64,000 bases of DNA from Skermania piniformis (GTDB lineage Bacteria > Actinomycetota > Actinomycetes > Mycobacteriales > Mycobacteriaceae). The translations under genes were made by a program, and so were the position numbers. The stretch lies in contig NZ_CP079105.1 of the NCBI RefSeq assembly GCF_019285775.1, positions 806,001-870,000 of the forward strand. The letters are read 5' to 3'. The notes beneath the pieces were generated by a model, which saw nothing but the letters and a program-made list of their open reading frames with translations, was not told the origin of the DNA and did no database searches. This document shows positions 1 to 9,287 of the stretch, piece after piece (the stretch's first letter is position 1; each line of letters starts with the position of its first letter).

Positions 1-677
1 CGTTGCTGGAGATCGGCGGCTTCGACGAGTCGCTGCGGGTCGCCGCGGACATCGACCTGAGCTGGCGGCTGGACGCCGCCGGCTGGATTCTGCGGTACGA
101 GCCCGCAGCGCAGGTGGCGTACAACCGCCGCGTCGGCTTCGTCGGCTGGCTCGGCCGGATCCGCGACGACGGCACGGGGGCGGCGCCGCTGGGCATCCGG
201 CATCCCGGCGCGGTACGACCGTTGGTGATGTCGCGGTGGGCGATCGCCGGCGCCATCCTGCTGGCGACGCTGTCCCGGTTCGGCGTGGTCGGTGCGCTCG
301 GCACCTTCGTGGTAACCGTAATCCGGATGCGGGCGGCGCTGGCCGAGGTGGACCGCTCCACCCGGATTGCGGCGCTCTACGCGGCCCACGGGTTCGGCGT
401 CGGGCTCTGGCAACTCGCCTCGGTGCTGTGCCGGCACTATTGGCCGGTGACCTTGCTCGCGATGCTCTGCAGCGCGCGGGTCCGGCAGCTGATGTTCGTG
501 GTTGCGGCGGTGGCGGGCGGCGCGGATTGGTACGCGCACCGAGAACCCGGTGGCCTGGGCGCGGTCCGGTACGTCGCGCTCAAGCGGCTCGACGACGTCG
601 CCTACGGTGCCGGGTTGTGGGACGGCGTGATTCGGGCGCGCAGTCTCGAGGCGCTCAAACCGGCAATCGGTGAGTGA
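1..677 (+). CDS. mftF: Mycofactocin system glycosyltransferase MftF, C-terminal part
   Basis: The reading frame is already open at the left edge, so only about 225 C-terminal residues are visible and the start lies upstream. The segment GGFDESLRVAADIDLSWRL followed by AAGW resembles the acceptor/nucleotide-sugar region of family-2 glycosyltransferases of the MftF type. Hydrophobic stretches follow that could anchor it at the membrane. In known mycofactocin loci MftF adds an oligosaccharide to the peptide-derived redox cofactor. The next gene is mftG, which supports this assignment over a generic family-2 glycosyltransferase. The stop TGA at 675-677 lies at the head of a short tandem repeat. 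Confidence 0.8.
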   Translation, partial: LLEIGGFDESLRVAADIDLSWRLDAAGWILRYEPAAQVAYNRRVGFVGWLGRIRDDGTGAAPLGIRHPGAVRPLVMSRWAIAGAILLATLSRFGVVGALGTFVVTVIRMRAALAEVDRSTRIAALYAAHGFGVGLWQLASVLCRHYWPVTLLAMLCSARVRQLMFVVAAVAGGADWYAHREPGGLGAVRYVALKRLDDVAYGAGLWDGVIRARSLEALKPAIGE

Positions 678-686
678 CCGGCCGGC

Positions 687-740
687 GAGATGGCGATCGG
701 TGCGATGACGGTCGGTGTGATGACGATCGGTGAGATGACA
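687..740. repeat. 15-bp tandem repeat between mftF and mftG
   Basis: Three imperfect 15-bp units (687-701, 702-716, 717-731) of the form GNGATGACGATCGGT are followed by a partial fourth (732-740). The last codons and stop of mftF (CAATCGGTGAGTGAC, 664-678) resemble the unit, so the array looks like slippage copies of the mftF 3' end. No function can be read from it beyond spacing the two genes. Confidence 0.7.
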
Positions 741-745
741 CGGCC

Positions 746-2200
746 GTGACCGAAGTGATCGACGACCTGGTGGTCGGCGCCGGATCGTGCGGCAGCGTGC
801 TCGCCGCGCGGCTCAGCGACGACGCCGAACGATCGGTGACCCTGCTCGACGCCGGCGGGCCGGCGACCCACGGGTCGCTGCGCAACGCGGCCGTGGTGCC
901 GGTCGGCCCCGACGCGACCTGGGTGGATCGATATCAGGTGACGCTTGCCCCGGGCCGCTCGGTGAGCGCCCCGCGGGGCCGGGTGGTCGGCGGTTCCGGC
1001 GCGGTCAACGGCTGCTACTTCGTCCGGGCGACGCCGGCCGACCTGGACGGTTGGAATCTGCCGGAGTGGACCTACGCGGCGACGCTGCCCTACTTCCGGG
1101 CCGGCGAGACCGACCTCGACTTCGACGGCCCGGATCACGGCCGAGCGGGACCGTTGCCGATCCGCCGGCCCGCGCGACCCACCGAGTTCTCCGCCGCGTT
1201 CACCGCCGCCTGCCGGGATGCCGGCCTGACGGCGGTGGACGATCTGAACTCGGCGACCGCCGGCGACGGAGTCGGGCCGGTCCCGGTGAACGTCGGTACC
1301 GGGCACCGGGTCAGCCCGGCCGAGGCGTACCTGTCGCCCCGGGCGCAGCAGCCCAACCTGCGGTTGCTCACCGAGACCAGGGTGCGCCGGGTGCTCTTCG
1401 CCGGTACCCGCGCGATCGGCGTCGAGGCCGAACGCGGCGGTCGCGGGTTCTATCTGCGGGCGCAGCGGGTCACCCTGTGTGCCGGCGCCATCGAATCGGC
1501 CGTGATCCTGCTCCGATCCGGGGTCGGGCCGCCGGAGCAGGTGCGGCTGCTCGGCGGCCGAGTGGTCAGCCCGCTGACCGGAGTCGGTTCGGGTTGCTTC
1601 GACCATCCGGAGATCGGCTTGCCGGTCGGCGGGTACGCGGAGGAGGTCGCGCTCCCGTTGGAGGTGGTCGCGCATCACCGCGGATGCGAGATCCGGCCGT
1701 ACACCCGCTCGCTCGCCCGGCTCACCGGCGCCCCGGGGTGTGGCCCCTGGATGGTCGGAATTGCGTTGATGGACAACGAGTCGCGTGGCCGGCTGGAGTT
1801 CTGCCGGCCGGGGGTGCACGCGCCGCGGATCGATTACCGGTACCTGCGCAGCGGCGCGGATCGGGACCGGCTGCGGGCCGGCGTCGCGCTCGCGCGGGAG
1901 CTGTTGCGCTCGGTGGGCGCCCGGGTTGCGGCCGACGAACCGACCGATGCCTGGCTCACCGCCCATCTGGGCACCTCGCAGCATCTCGCCGGAACCTGCC
2001 GGATCGGCACGGACGGCGACCCGGATGCGGTCGCCGACCAGCGCGGTGCGGTGCGCGGTGTGGACGGGCTGTTCGTCGCGGATGCGGCGGCCCTGCCCGG
2101 TCCGATCAGTCGGGGCCCGCATGCCACCCTGGTCATGCTGGCCGAACGGATCGCCGACGGGCTGCGCGGGCGGGTTACAGTCGAGGGAGCGCGGAAGTGA
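746..2200 (+). CDS. mftG: Mycofactocin-associated GMC oxidoreductase MftG
   Basis: A 484-residue GMC-family flavoprotein. The N-terminal Rossmann motif VVGAGSCGSVLAARL with the acidic end LLDAGG binds FAD, GRVVGGSGAVNG is the GMC signature, and the C-terminal SQHLAGTCRIG and SRGPHATLVML carry the His pair expected at a GMC active site. MftG family proteins are reported to reoxidise mycofactocinol, linking mycofactocin-dependent alcohol dehydrogenases to the respiratory chain. The location directly after mftF is what separates MftG from choline-dehydrogenase-like relatives. The start is GTG at 746, which gives the complete FAD motif; the tandem repeat lies just upstream. Confidence 0.85.
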   Translation: MTEVIDDLVVGAGSCGSVLAARLSDDAERSVTLLDAGGPATHGSLRNAAVVPVGPDATWVDRYQVTLAPGRSVSAPRGRVVGGSGAVNGCYFVRATPADLDGWNLPEWTYAATLPYFRAGETDLDFDGPDHGRAGPLPIRRPARPTEFSAAFTAACRDAGLTAVDDLNSATAGDGVGPVPVNVGTGHRVSPAEAYLSPRAQQPNLRLLTETRVRRVLFAGTRAIGVEAERGGRGFYLRAQRVTLCAGAIESAVILLRSGVGPPEQVRLLGGRVVSPLTGVGSGCFDHPEIGLPVGGYAEEVALPLEVVAHHRGCEIRPYTRSLARLTGAPGCGPWMVGIALMDNESRGRLEFCRPGVHAPRIDYRYLRSGADRDRLRAGVALARELLRSVGARVAADEPTDAWLTAHLGTSQHLAGTCRIGTDGDPDAVADQRGAVRGVDGLFVADAAALPGPISRGPHATLVMLAERIADGLRGRVTVEGARK

Positions 2201-2206
2201 GTTCGC

Positions 2207-3505
2207 ATGCCCCGAGCACGCCCGGCCGATACCCGTTCCTCCGGGGGTAACAGCCCCTGGATGGCGCTGCGCCCGGACGACGATGTCGCTCGGGTTGCGC
2301 GCCGGGTGGAGTCGGCGCACCAATCGTTCGTCGAGCGTGCCGACGGCGCGGACGTCCGCGGGGTGGTGTTCGATTCGTGGTTGCGCAGCCGGGATTCCGG
2401 GGTGGACCCGAACCGGGTGGTGCCGGCGGTGCCGGTGAACTCGTCGGAGCTGCGCCGGTACCGGGCGGCCCATCCGATGGCGCTGATCCGGCCGGTGATC
2501 GAGCGACTGTTGGTCGCCGATGCCGCCGACACCGGTCTGATCGTCGCGTCGACCGACGAATGCGGTCGCTTGCTCTGGGTCGAGGGGGACACCGCCGCCC
2601 GGGACCGCGCGGCCGCGATGAACTTCGCCGAGGGTGCCGACTGGAGCGAACGCAGCGCCGGGACCAACGCCCCGGGCACCGCGCTGGCGGTCGACCATGC
2701 GGTGCAGATCTTCGGCGCCGAACACTTCGTCCGACCGGCGCATCATTGGAGCTGCACCGCCGCGCCGGTGCACGATCCGCACAGCGGTGCGATCATCGGC
2801 GCGATCGATCTCACCGGCGGTCCGCGGGTTGCCGCGCCCGAGGTGCTCGCCTTGGTCCGCGCGACGGTCGCGGCCGCCGAAGCGGAGCTCCGCTGGCAGC
2901 TGCCGCCGCGGCCGCCGGAACCGGCGCAGGCCGCCGTGGACGTGCTCGGGGTGGTCCGACCGGTGCTGGTACGCAACGGGTCCGAGCTTCCGCTCTGGCG
3001 CCGGCACGCGGAGATCCTGGTGCTGTTGGGGGAGTACCCGCAAGGTCTCAGTGGTGATCGGCTGGGTGTCCTGTTGGACGAGGCGGACCTGGACACGGTG
3101 ACCGTGCGCGCGGCGATGTCCCGGTTGCGCAAGGTGTCCGGGGACGGCCTGATCGGCTCCCGGCCGTACCGGCTGGTGGCCCCGCTGGACACCGATGTCG
3201 GCCGGGTCCGCGCCGCCCTGGACCGCGGCGACGTGCACGGTGCGCTGGACGCCTACGCCGGTCCGGTGCTGCCGACGTCGATGGCGCCGGGTGTGCTCGA
3301 CCTGCGCGAACAGCTGCATGCGCGGGTGCGCGCCGCGGTGCTCGGTGCGGCCGACCAGCGCGCGCTGGCCCGGTGGACCGCCGGGCCCCAGGGACGCGAC
3401 GACATGGTCGCGTGGGTGGCCTATCTGTCTGCGCTCGATCCCGATTCGCCGATGTATGCCCAGGTCCGAGCTCAGGTCGAGTTGATCGATCGGCGACTGG
3501 GCTAG
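2207..3505 (+). CDS. GAF-domain transcriptional regulator without AAA+ module
   Basis: A 432-residue protein. The region from about 40 to 230 resembles the N-terminal sensor half of AcoR-type activators, with a GAF domain containing GLIVASTDECGRLLWVEGD, AEGADWSERSAGTNAPGTA and the end GAIIGAIDLTGG. No Walker A or sigma-54 contact motif (GAFTGA) is present. The C-terminal third (around LWRRHAEILVLLGEYPQGLS and AAMSRLRKVSG) looks like a winged-helix DNA-binding domain. It starts 7 bases after mftG and probably belongs to the same transcript. Proteins of this build often sit next to aldehyde dehydrogenase plus DUF779 pairs, as here (4888-7022), so the target is inferred to be the aldehyde dehydrogenase. 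A second start at 2261 is possible. Confidence 0.7.
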   Translation: MPRARPADTRSSGGNSPWMALRPDDDVARVARRVESAHQSFVERADGADVRGVVFDSWLRSRDSGVDPNRVVPAVPVNSSELRRYRAAHPMALIRPVIERLLVADAADTGLIVASTDECGRLLWVEGDTAARDRAAAMNFAEGADWSERSAGTNAPGTALAVDHAVQIFGAEHFVRPAHHWSCTAAPVHDPHSGAIIGAIDLTGGPRVAAPEVLALVRATVAAAEAELRWQLPPRPPEPAQAAVDVLGVVRPVLVRNGSELPLWRRHAEILVLLGEYPQGLSGDRLGVLLDEADLDTVTVRAAMSRLRKVSGDGLIGSRPYRLVAPLDTDVGRVRAALDRGDVHGALDAYAGPVLPTSMAPGVLDLREQLHARVRAAVLGAADQRALARWTAGPQGRDDMVAWVAYLSALDPDSPMYAQVRAQVELIDRRLG

Positions 3506-4290
3506 CCGCCGACGCCGGCGCGCAACATCCGGGCGGTGCGCTCGTCGGCCGGATAGAACGCCTCGATATGGAGCTCGTCGATGGTGACGTCGGTAGCCGA
3601 GAGCACCGACGCGGCGATCCCGAACACCGACAACGTCTGCGCACCGATCCGCAGCCGCATGGGGACGACCACATCGGCCGCGTCGGCGACGCCGTCTTCG
3701 GCGCCGGGATAGCCGCTGAGCTCGCGGTACAGCTCGCGCAGTCGCGGATCGTCGGTGCGGTCGATCCGGGCGCGAAGCTGGGACAACAAATGGCGGCGCC
3801 ACTGGCCGAGGTTGTCGATCCGCGGGGCGAGACCCTGCGGGTGCAGCGTGAGCCGCAGCGCATTCACCGGCGGCTCCAACAGATGTTCGGCGCAGCCGTC
3901 GAGCAGGATGTCGGTGGCGCGGTTGCGGTCCAGCACGTCCCACCAACGATCCAGCACCAAGGCCGGGTACGGCAGGTGCGCGTCGAGCAGCGTCCGGAAC
4001 GCATCGCTGACCGCGCGCAGTGCGGGAGCGTCCAGCGGGTGCTCGCCGTAGTGCGGGGCGTAGCCGGCCGCCAGCAGCAACTGGTTGCGTTCGCGCAGCG
4101 GTACGTCGAGATGGACCGCCAGCCGTTCGATCATCGCCGGGGTGGGTGTGGCGCGGCCGGTCTCCACGAAGCTCACGTGCCGGGCGGATACCGCAGCGTC
4201 CAGGGACAACTGGAGTTGGCTGAGTCCGCGTCGTTCCCGCCAGGCACGCAGCAACGATCCGACGGTCGGCCGCGTCGTCGTACCGGTCAT
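3502..4290 (-). CDS. XRE/MmyB-type helix-turn-helix regulator
   Basis: A 262-residue protein from ATG at 4290 (MTGTTTRPTVGSLLR). Residues 8-70 form an XRE helix-turn-helix (WRERRGLSQLQLSLDAAVS, then SFVETGRATPTPAMIERLA). The rest matches the MmyB-like ligand-binding domain (RNQLLLAAGYAP, then PYPALVLDRWWDVLDRN and ELSGYPG). Its stop codon overlaps the stop of the convergent GAF regulator within the palindrome CTAG. An inverted repeat lies 43-62 bp upstream of the start, in the shared promoter region with the SnoaL-like gene, and could be its operator. Ligand unknown. An upstream in-frame start at 4341 would put that operator inside the gene and is less likely. Confidence 0.8.
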   Translation of the reverse strand: MTGTTTRPTVGSLLRAWRERRGLSQLQLSLDAAVSARHVSFVETGRATPTPAMIERLAVHLDVPLRERNQLLLAAGYAPHYGEHPLDAPALRAVSDAFRTLLDAHLPYPALVLDRWWDVLDRNRATDILLDGCAEHLLEPPVNALRLTLHPQGLAPRIDNLGQWRRHLLSQLRARIDRTDDPRLRELYRELSGYPGAEDGVADAADVVVPMRLRIGAQTLSVFGIAASVLSATDVTIDELHIEAFYPADERTARMLRAGVGG

Positions 4291-4332
4291 GGCTTCGAGC
4301 GTAGGCCGGTGGGGAATTCCGGCCATTACCTC

Positions 4333-4352
4333 GCAGGTCATGGATTACCTGC
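4333..4352. promoter_or_regulatory. Candidate operator between XRE regulator and SnoaL-like gene
   Basis: A perfect inverted repeat GCAGGT-N8-ACCTGC sits in the 132-bp divergent intergenic region. Dyads of this size fit dimeric XRE regulators, so it is a candidate binding site for the regulator transcribed leftward. No clear -35/-10 pair was assigned. Confidence 0.4.
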
Positions 4353-4422
4353 CGGGTAGTCGACCATCCCGACGGCGTTCCCGAAGGTGGGACCAGCTAC
4401 CACCGACCCGAAGGGACCGACC

Positions 4423-4788
4423 ATGACCACCATGCCGACCGCCGCGGTAGCGGCCTACCTCGACACCTGGAACGCCACCGATCCGGCCGTGCGTGCGGCA
4501 CTGCTCGCCGACCACTGGACCGAGGACGCCGCCTATACCGATCCGCTTGCGGAGGTGACCGGTCGGGCACAGATCGGTGCCGCGATCGCGGGAGTGCACG
4601 AGCAGTTCCCCGGGTTCGTGTTCACGGCGGTGGGCGAGCCGGACGCGCATCACCGCCAGGTGCGGTTCCGCTGGGGGCTGGGACCGGCCGGCGTGGAACC
4701 GCCGATCGTCGGGTTCGACGTGCTGGTCACCGACGGCGCGGGCCGGATCTGCACGGTGCTGGGGTTCCTGGACCGGGTACCGGATTGA
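4423..4788 (+). CDS. SnoaL-like / NTF2-fold protein
   Basis: A 121-residue protein from ATG 4423, preceded by AAGGGA at a suitable spacing; an earlier in-frame ATG at 4387 lacks one. AAVAAYLDTWNATDPAVRAALL, ending in a WTEDAAYTDPLAEVTGR stretch, is typical of the SnoaL-like nuclear-transport-factor-2 fold, as is the late segment around GFDVLVTDGAGRI. These small cone-shaped domains act as isomerases, cyclases or hydrolases, or just bind ligands; the sequence does not say which. It is divergent from the XRE regulator, which probably controls it. Confidence 0.65.
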   Translation: MTTMPTAAVAAYLDTWNATDPAVRAALLADHWTEDAAYTDPLAEVTGRAQIGAAIAGVHEQFPGFVFTAVGEPDAHHRQVRFRWGLGPAGVEPPIVGFDVLVTDGAGRICTVLGFLDRVPD

Positions 4789-4887
4789 TCTCGGCGCAGC
4801 CGGCAGCGGCCGTGCGCAACGTGCACGCAACGTAGCGCGGCCTAATGTGACGGTTACCACACCAGCAGGTAGATACCAGGAGTGCCG

Positions 4888-6411
4888 ATGACCGTCTTCG
4901 CCCGCCCCGGAGCCCCCGACGCGCTGATGTCGTTCCAGTCGCGCTACGACAACTGGATCGGCGGTGAGTGGGTGCCGCCGGTCCAGGGGCAGTATTTCGA
5001 GAACCCCACCCCGGTGACCGGCCAGGTGTTCTGCGAGGTGGCCCGGTCCACCGCCGAGGACGTCGAGCTGGCGTTGGATGCAGCGCATGCCGCCGCTCCG
5101 GGGTGGGCCCGTACCTCGGTCGCGGATCGCGCGGTGATCCTGAACAAGATCGCAGATCGGATCGAGGAGAACCTGCAGTCGATCGCGGTCGCCGAGTCCT
5201 GGGACAACGGCAAGCCGGTACGGGAGACGCTGGCCGCCGACATCCCGCTGGCCGTGGACCATTTCCGCTACTTCGCCGGCGCGATCCGGGCGCAGGAGGG
5301 GTCGTTGTCGGAGATCGACCACGACACCGTCGCCTACCACTTCCATGAGCCGCTGGGCGTGGTCGGGCAGATCATCCCGTGGAACTTCCCGATCCTGATG
5401 GCCACCTGGAAGCTGGCGCCGGCGCTGGCCGCCGGCAACGCGGTGGTGCTCAAGCCCGCCGAGCAGACCCCGGCGTCGATCCTCTACCTGTGGAGCCTGA
5501 TCGGTGATCTGCTTCCGCCGGGCGTGGTGAACATCGTCAACGGGTTCGGGGTCGAGGCCGGCAAGCCGCTGGCGTCGAGCAACCGGATCGCCAAGATCGC
5601 GTTCACCGGCGAGACCACCACCGGCCGGCTGATCATGCAGTACGCCTCGCAGAACCTGATTCCGGTGACGCTGGAGCTGGGCGGCAAGAGCCCGAACATC
5701 TTCTTCTCCGACGTGCTCGCGGCTGACGACAGCTTCCAGGACAAGGCCCTGGAAGGCTTCACCATGTTTGCGCTGAACCAGGGCGAGGTGTGCACCTGCC
5801 CGTCCCGGTCGCTGATCCAGTCCGACATCTACGACGAGTTCCTGGCGATGGCGGCGATCCGGACCAAGGCGGTGCGCCAAGGCGATCCGCTGGATTCGGA
5901 GACGATGATCGGCGCCCAGGCCTCCAACGACCAGCTGGAGAAGATCCTGTCCTACATCGAGATCGGCAAGGGCGAGGGCGCGCAGCTGGTCACCGGTGGT
6001 GAGCGCGCCCAGCTGGGCGGCGACCTGAACGGCGGCTACTACGTGCAGCCGACCATCTTCGCCGGCGACAACAGCATGCGGATCTTCCAGGAGGAGATCT
6101 TCGGCCCGGTGGTATCGGTGACCTCGTTCAGCGACTACGACGACGCGATCGCCAAGGCGAACGACACGTTGTACGGGTTGGGTGCGGGCGTCTGGTCGCG
6201 CGACGGCAGCGTCGCCTACCGGGCCGGCCGCGATATCAAGGCCGGTCGGGTCTGGACCAACTGCTACCACCAGTATCCGGCGCATGCGGCATTCGGTGGT
6301 TACAAGCAGTCCGGGATCGGCCGGGAGAATCACAAGATGATGCTCGACCATTACCAGCAGACCAAGAACCTGCTGGTGTCCTACTCACCGAACGCGATGG
6401 GCTTCTTCTGA
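4888..6411 (+). CDS. NAD-dependent aldehyde dehydrogenase (AcoD/ExaC type)
   Basis: A 507-residue aldehyde dehydrogenase. Cofactor-site motifs [15 protein letters not shown] and [12 protein letters not shown] are present, with the catalytic Glu in TLELGGKSP (about residue 263) and the catalytic Cys in [12 protein letters not shown] (about 302). The EVCTC form and a downstream DUF779 gene are typical of the acetaldehyde dehydrogenases used in ethanol and acetoin catabolism. ATG 4888 is chosen because AGGAG lies five bases before it; an in-frame GTG at 4882 overlaps that site. With mftF/mftG and the GAF regulator upstream, the likely role is oxidation of the aldehyde produced by a mycofactocin-dependent alcohol dehydrogenase (inference). 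Confidence 0.88.
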   Translation: MTVFARPGAPDALMSFQSRYDNWIGGEWVPPVQGQYFENPTPVTGQVFCEVARSTAEDVELALDAAHAAAPGWARTSVADRAVILNKIADRIEENLQSIAVAESWDNGKPVRETLAADIPLAVDHFRYFAGAIRAQEGSLSEIDHDTVAYHFHEPLGVVGQIIPWNFPILMATWKLAPALAAGNAVVLKPAEQTPASILYLWSLIGDLLPPGVVNIVNGFGVEAGKPLASSNRIAKIAFTGETTTGRLIMQYASQNLIPVTLELGGKSPNIFFSDVLAADDSFQDKALEGFTMFALNQGEVCTCPSRSLIQSDIYDEFLAMAAIRTKAVRQGDPLDSETMIGAQASNDQLEKILSYIEIGKGEGAQLVTGGERAQLGGDLNGGYYVQPTIFAGDNSMRIFQEEIFGPVVSVTSFSDYDDAIAKANDTLYGLGAGVWSRDGSVAYRAGRDIKAGRVWTNCYHQYPAHAAFGGYKQSGIGRENHKMMLDHYQQTKNLLVSYSPNAMGFF

Positions 6412-6426
6412 TCCGAGCACACGCCG

Positions 6427-6473
6427 CACCACTTTTCGGTTTCCGCATCGGAATTCGGGACCGAAAAGTGGTG
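6427..6473. terminator. Long hairpin between aldehyde dehydrogenase and DUF779 gene
   Basis: A perfect 14-bp inverted repeat, CACCACTTTTCGGT (6427-6440) and its complement (6460-6473), is separated by 19 bases. No T-run follows, so it may be an attenuating or mRNA-processing structure that sets DUF779 expression below that of the dehydrogenase, or a protein-binding dyad, rather than a full intrinsic terminator. Confidence 0.5.
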
Positions 6474-6497
6474 TGATAACCCAGAAAGGATGCGGCT

Positions 6498-7022
6498 ATG
6501 TCGGTTCCACCGCGGTTGTTGGCGACCGCGCACGCTGCGGAGCTGTTGCGACGGCTGCGCGAGCGACACGGCGCGTTGATGATCCATCAGTCCGGTGGGT
6601 GCTGTGACGGGTCGTCGCCGATGTGTTATCCGGCCGGCGAGTTCATCGTCGGCGACCGGGACGTGTTGCTCGGCGTGCTCGATCCGGACCTGGCCGCAGA
6701 ACAGCTACCGACTGTCCTGCCGGATGCGGAAAACGCTGTGCCGGTATGGATCTCCGGGCCACAGTTCGACGCCTGGAAACACACCCAGCTGATCCTCGAC
6801 GTCGTGCCCGGGCGGGGTTCGGGATTCAGTGTCGAGGCCCCGGAAGGGGTGCGGTTCCTCAGTCGGGGCCGGGCGTTCACCGACGTCGAGCTGGCGGCGC
6901 TCGCCGGCGTCACCCCGCTCACCGGATCGGCGTGGGAGCAGGGCGAACGGCCGCCGCTGCCGGCGCAGGCGCAGGTGGTGGCCGCGGCGGCGGACGCGTG
7001 TCCGGTGCCGTTGCGCGGTTGA
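6498..7022 (+). CDS. DUF779 protein
   Basis: A 174-residue protein with the DUF779 hallmark HQSGGCCDGSSPMCYP (Cys-rich, possibly metal-binding) followed by GDRDVLLGVLD and the FDAWKHTQLILDVVPGRG segment. The tail containing AFTDVELAALAGVTPLTG is longer than in minimal members. Family members almost always lie beside aldehyde dehydrogenases of the AcoD/ExaC type, as here, and are presumed to help that enzyme, but the biochemical role is not established. The start ATG 6498 follows AGAAAGGA. It shares an operon with the dehydrogenase across the hairpin at 6427-6473. Confidence 0.8.
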   Translation: MSVPPRLLATAHAAELLRRLRERHGALMIHQSGGCCDGSSPMCYPAGEFIVGDRDVLLGVLDPDLAAEQLPTVLPDAENAVPVWISGPQFDAWKHTQLILDVVPGRGSGFSVEAPEGVRFLSRGRAFTDVELAALAGVTPLTGSAWEQGERPPLPAQAQVVAAAADACPVPLRG

Positions 7023-7033
7023 TCCCGGCCGAA

Positions 7034-7621
7034 TCAGGCGGGGGTCAGCATCGCGTGCGCCATCGCGCGCAGAATCGTCCGAACGCGCTCGGGCGGGCTG
7101 CCGTTGGCGCTGTGCGGGGTGGAGTTGAGCAGCCCGAAGGTGGCGTGCGACCGCACCCGGGCATCCGGTTCGGACAGCTCGGGATCGAGCGCGCGCAGGG
7201 CGTCGACCCAGACCTCGACGTAGCGACGCTGATAGCTGCGGACCTGCCGGCGCGCGGCCGCCGGCAGGTTGGCCAGGTCCTGGTCCTGGATGCGGATCAG
7301 GTCGGGTTCACCGAGTGCGAAATCCAACTGGAACTCGATCAGTCCGGCGAGTGCGCCGGTCGGTGATTCGGCGGCGGCAACCACGGCGCGACCGCCGTCG
7401 AGCAGCCGTTCGCTCACCCCTACCAGCAGCTCGACGAGCAACGCCTCCTTGCCGGAGAAGTGCCGGTACACCGCCGGACCGCTGACCCCGACGGCGGCGC
7501 CGAGATCTTCCAGCCGCACTCCGAGGAAGCCGCGATCGGCGATCAGGCGCGCGCCTTCGGTCAACAGTTGGCGACGGCGGTCGGCCTTGAGCTGCTCGCG
7601 TCGGGTGAGCGGGGCGTTCAT
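7034..7621 (-). CDS. TetR regulator of the leucine-catabolic operon
   Basis: A 195-residue TetR-family repressor. Residues 8-60 hold the helix-turn-helix ([19 protein letters not shown], then [23 protein letters not shown], shown here in part as [10 protein letters not shown]). The remainder is the variable ligand-binding domain. It diverges from accD1 with a 98-bp gap that holds a promoter and a clean dyad. In M. tuberculosis the equivalent position next to accD1-accA1-fadE19 is occupied by the TetR gene Rv2506, which supports control by an acyl-CoA of the leucine pathway (inference). GGAGGTGG precedes the ATG. Confidence 0.85.
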   Translation of the reverse strand: MNAPLTRREQLKADRRRQLLTEGARLIADRGFLGVRLEDLGAAVGVSGPAVYRHFSGKEALLVELLVGVSERLLDGGRAVVAAAESPTGALAGLIEFQLDFALGEPDLIRIQDQDLANLPAAARRQVRSYQRRYVEVWVDALRALDPELSEPDARVRSHATFGLLNSTPHSANGSPPERVRTILRAMAHAMLTPA

Positions 7622-7652
7622 GCCACCTCCCGTGGGCCCGGAACGGGCGGTG

Positions 7653-7681
7653 TGGACAACACGGTTGGTCGAGATTATCCT
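7653..7681 (+). promoter_or_regulatory. Candidate promoter of accD1 operon
   Basis: TGGACA (7653-7658), a 17-bp spacer and TATCCT (7676-7681) form a plausible SigA-type promoter. A dyad begins 7 bp downstream, at the expected start of transcription, which would suit repression. Confidence 0.4.
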
Positions 7682-7688
7682 ATGAATT

Positions 7689-7708
7689 CAGTTATTCGCG
7701 ATTAACTG
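7689..7708. promoter_or_regulatory. Candidate TetR operator
   Basis: A perfect inverted repeat CAGTTA-N8-TAACTG lies between the divergent tetR and accD1 genes, just after the candidate promoter and 11 bp before the accD1 start codon. Its size and position fit a TetR dimer site that shuts the leucine operon. Confidence 0.55.
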
Positions 7709-7719
7709 TAAGGGTGGCG

Positions 7720-9282
<1,563 letters not shown>

Positions 9283-9287
9283 GTGCG

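Noticed and set aside
602-3946. Very long minus-strand open frame opposite mftG and the GAF regulator
   Set aside because: It is a shadow of high-GC coding on the plus strand; its protein is His/Arg/Pro-rich with no recognisable motif, while the plus-strand genes have clear domains.
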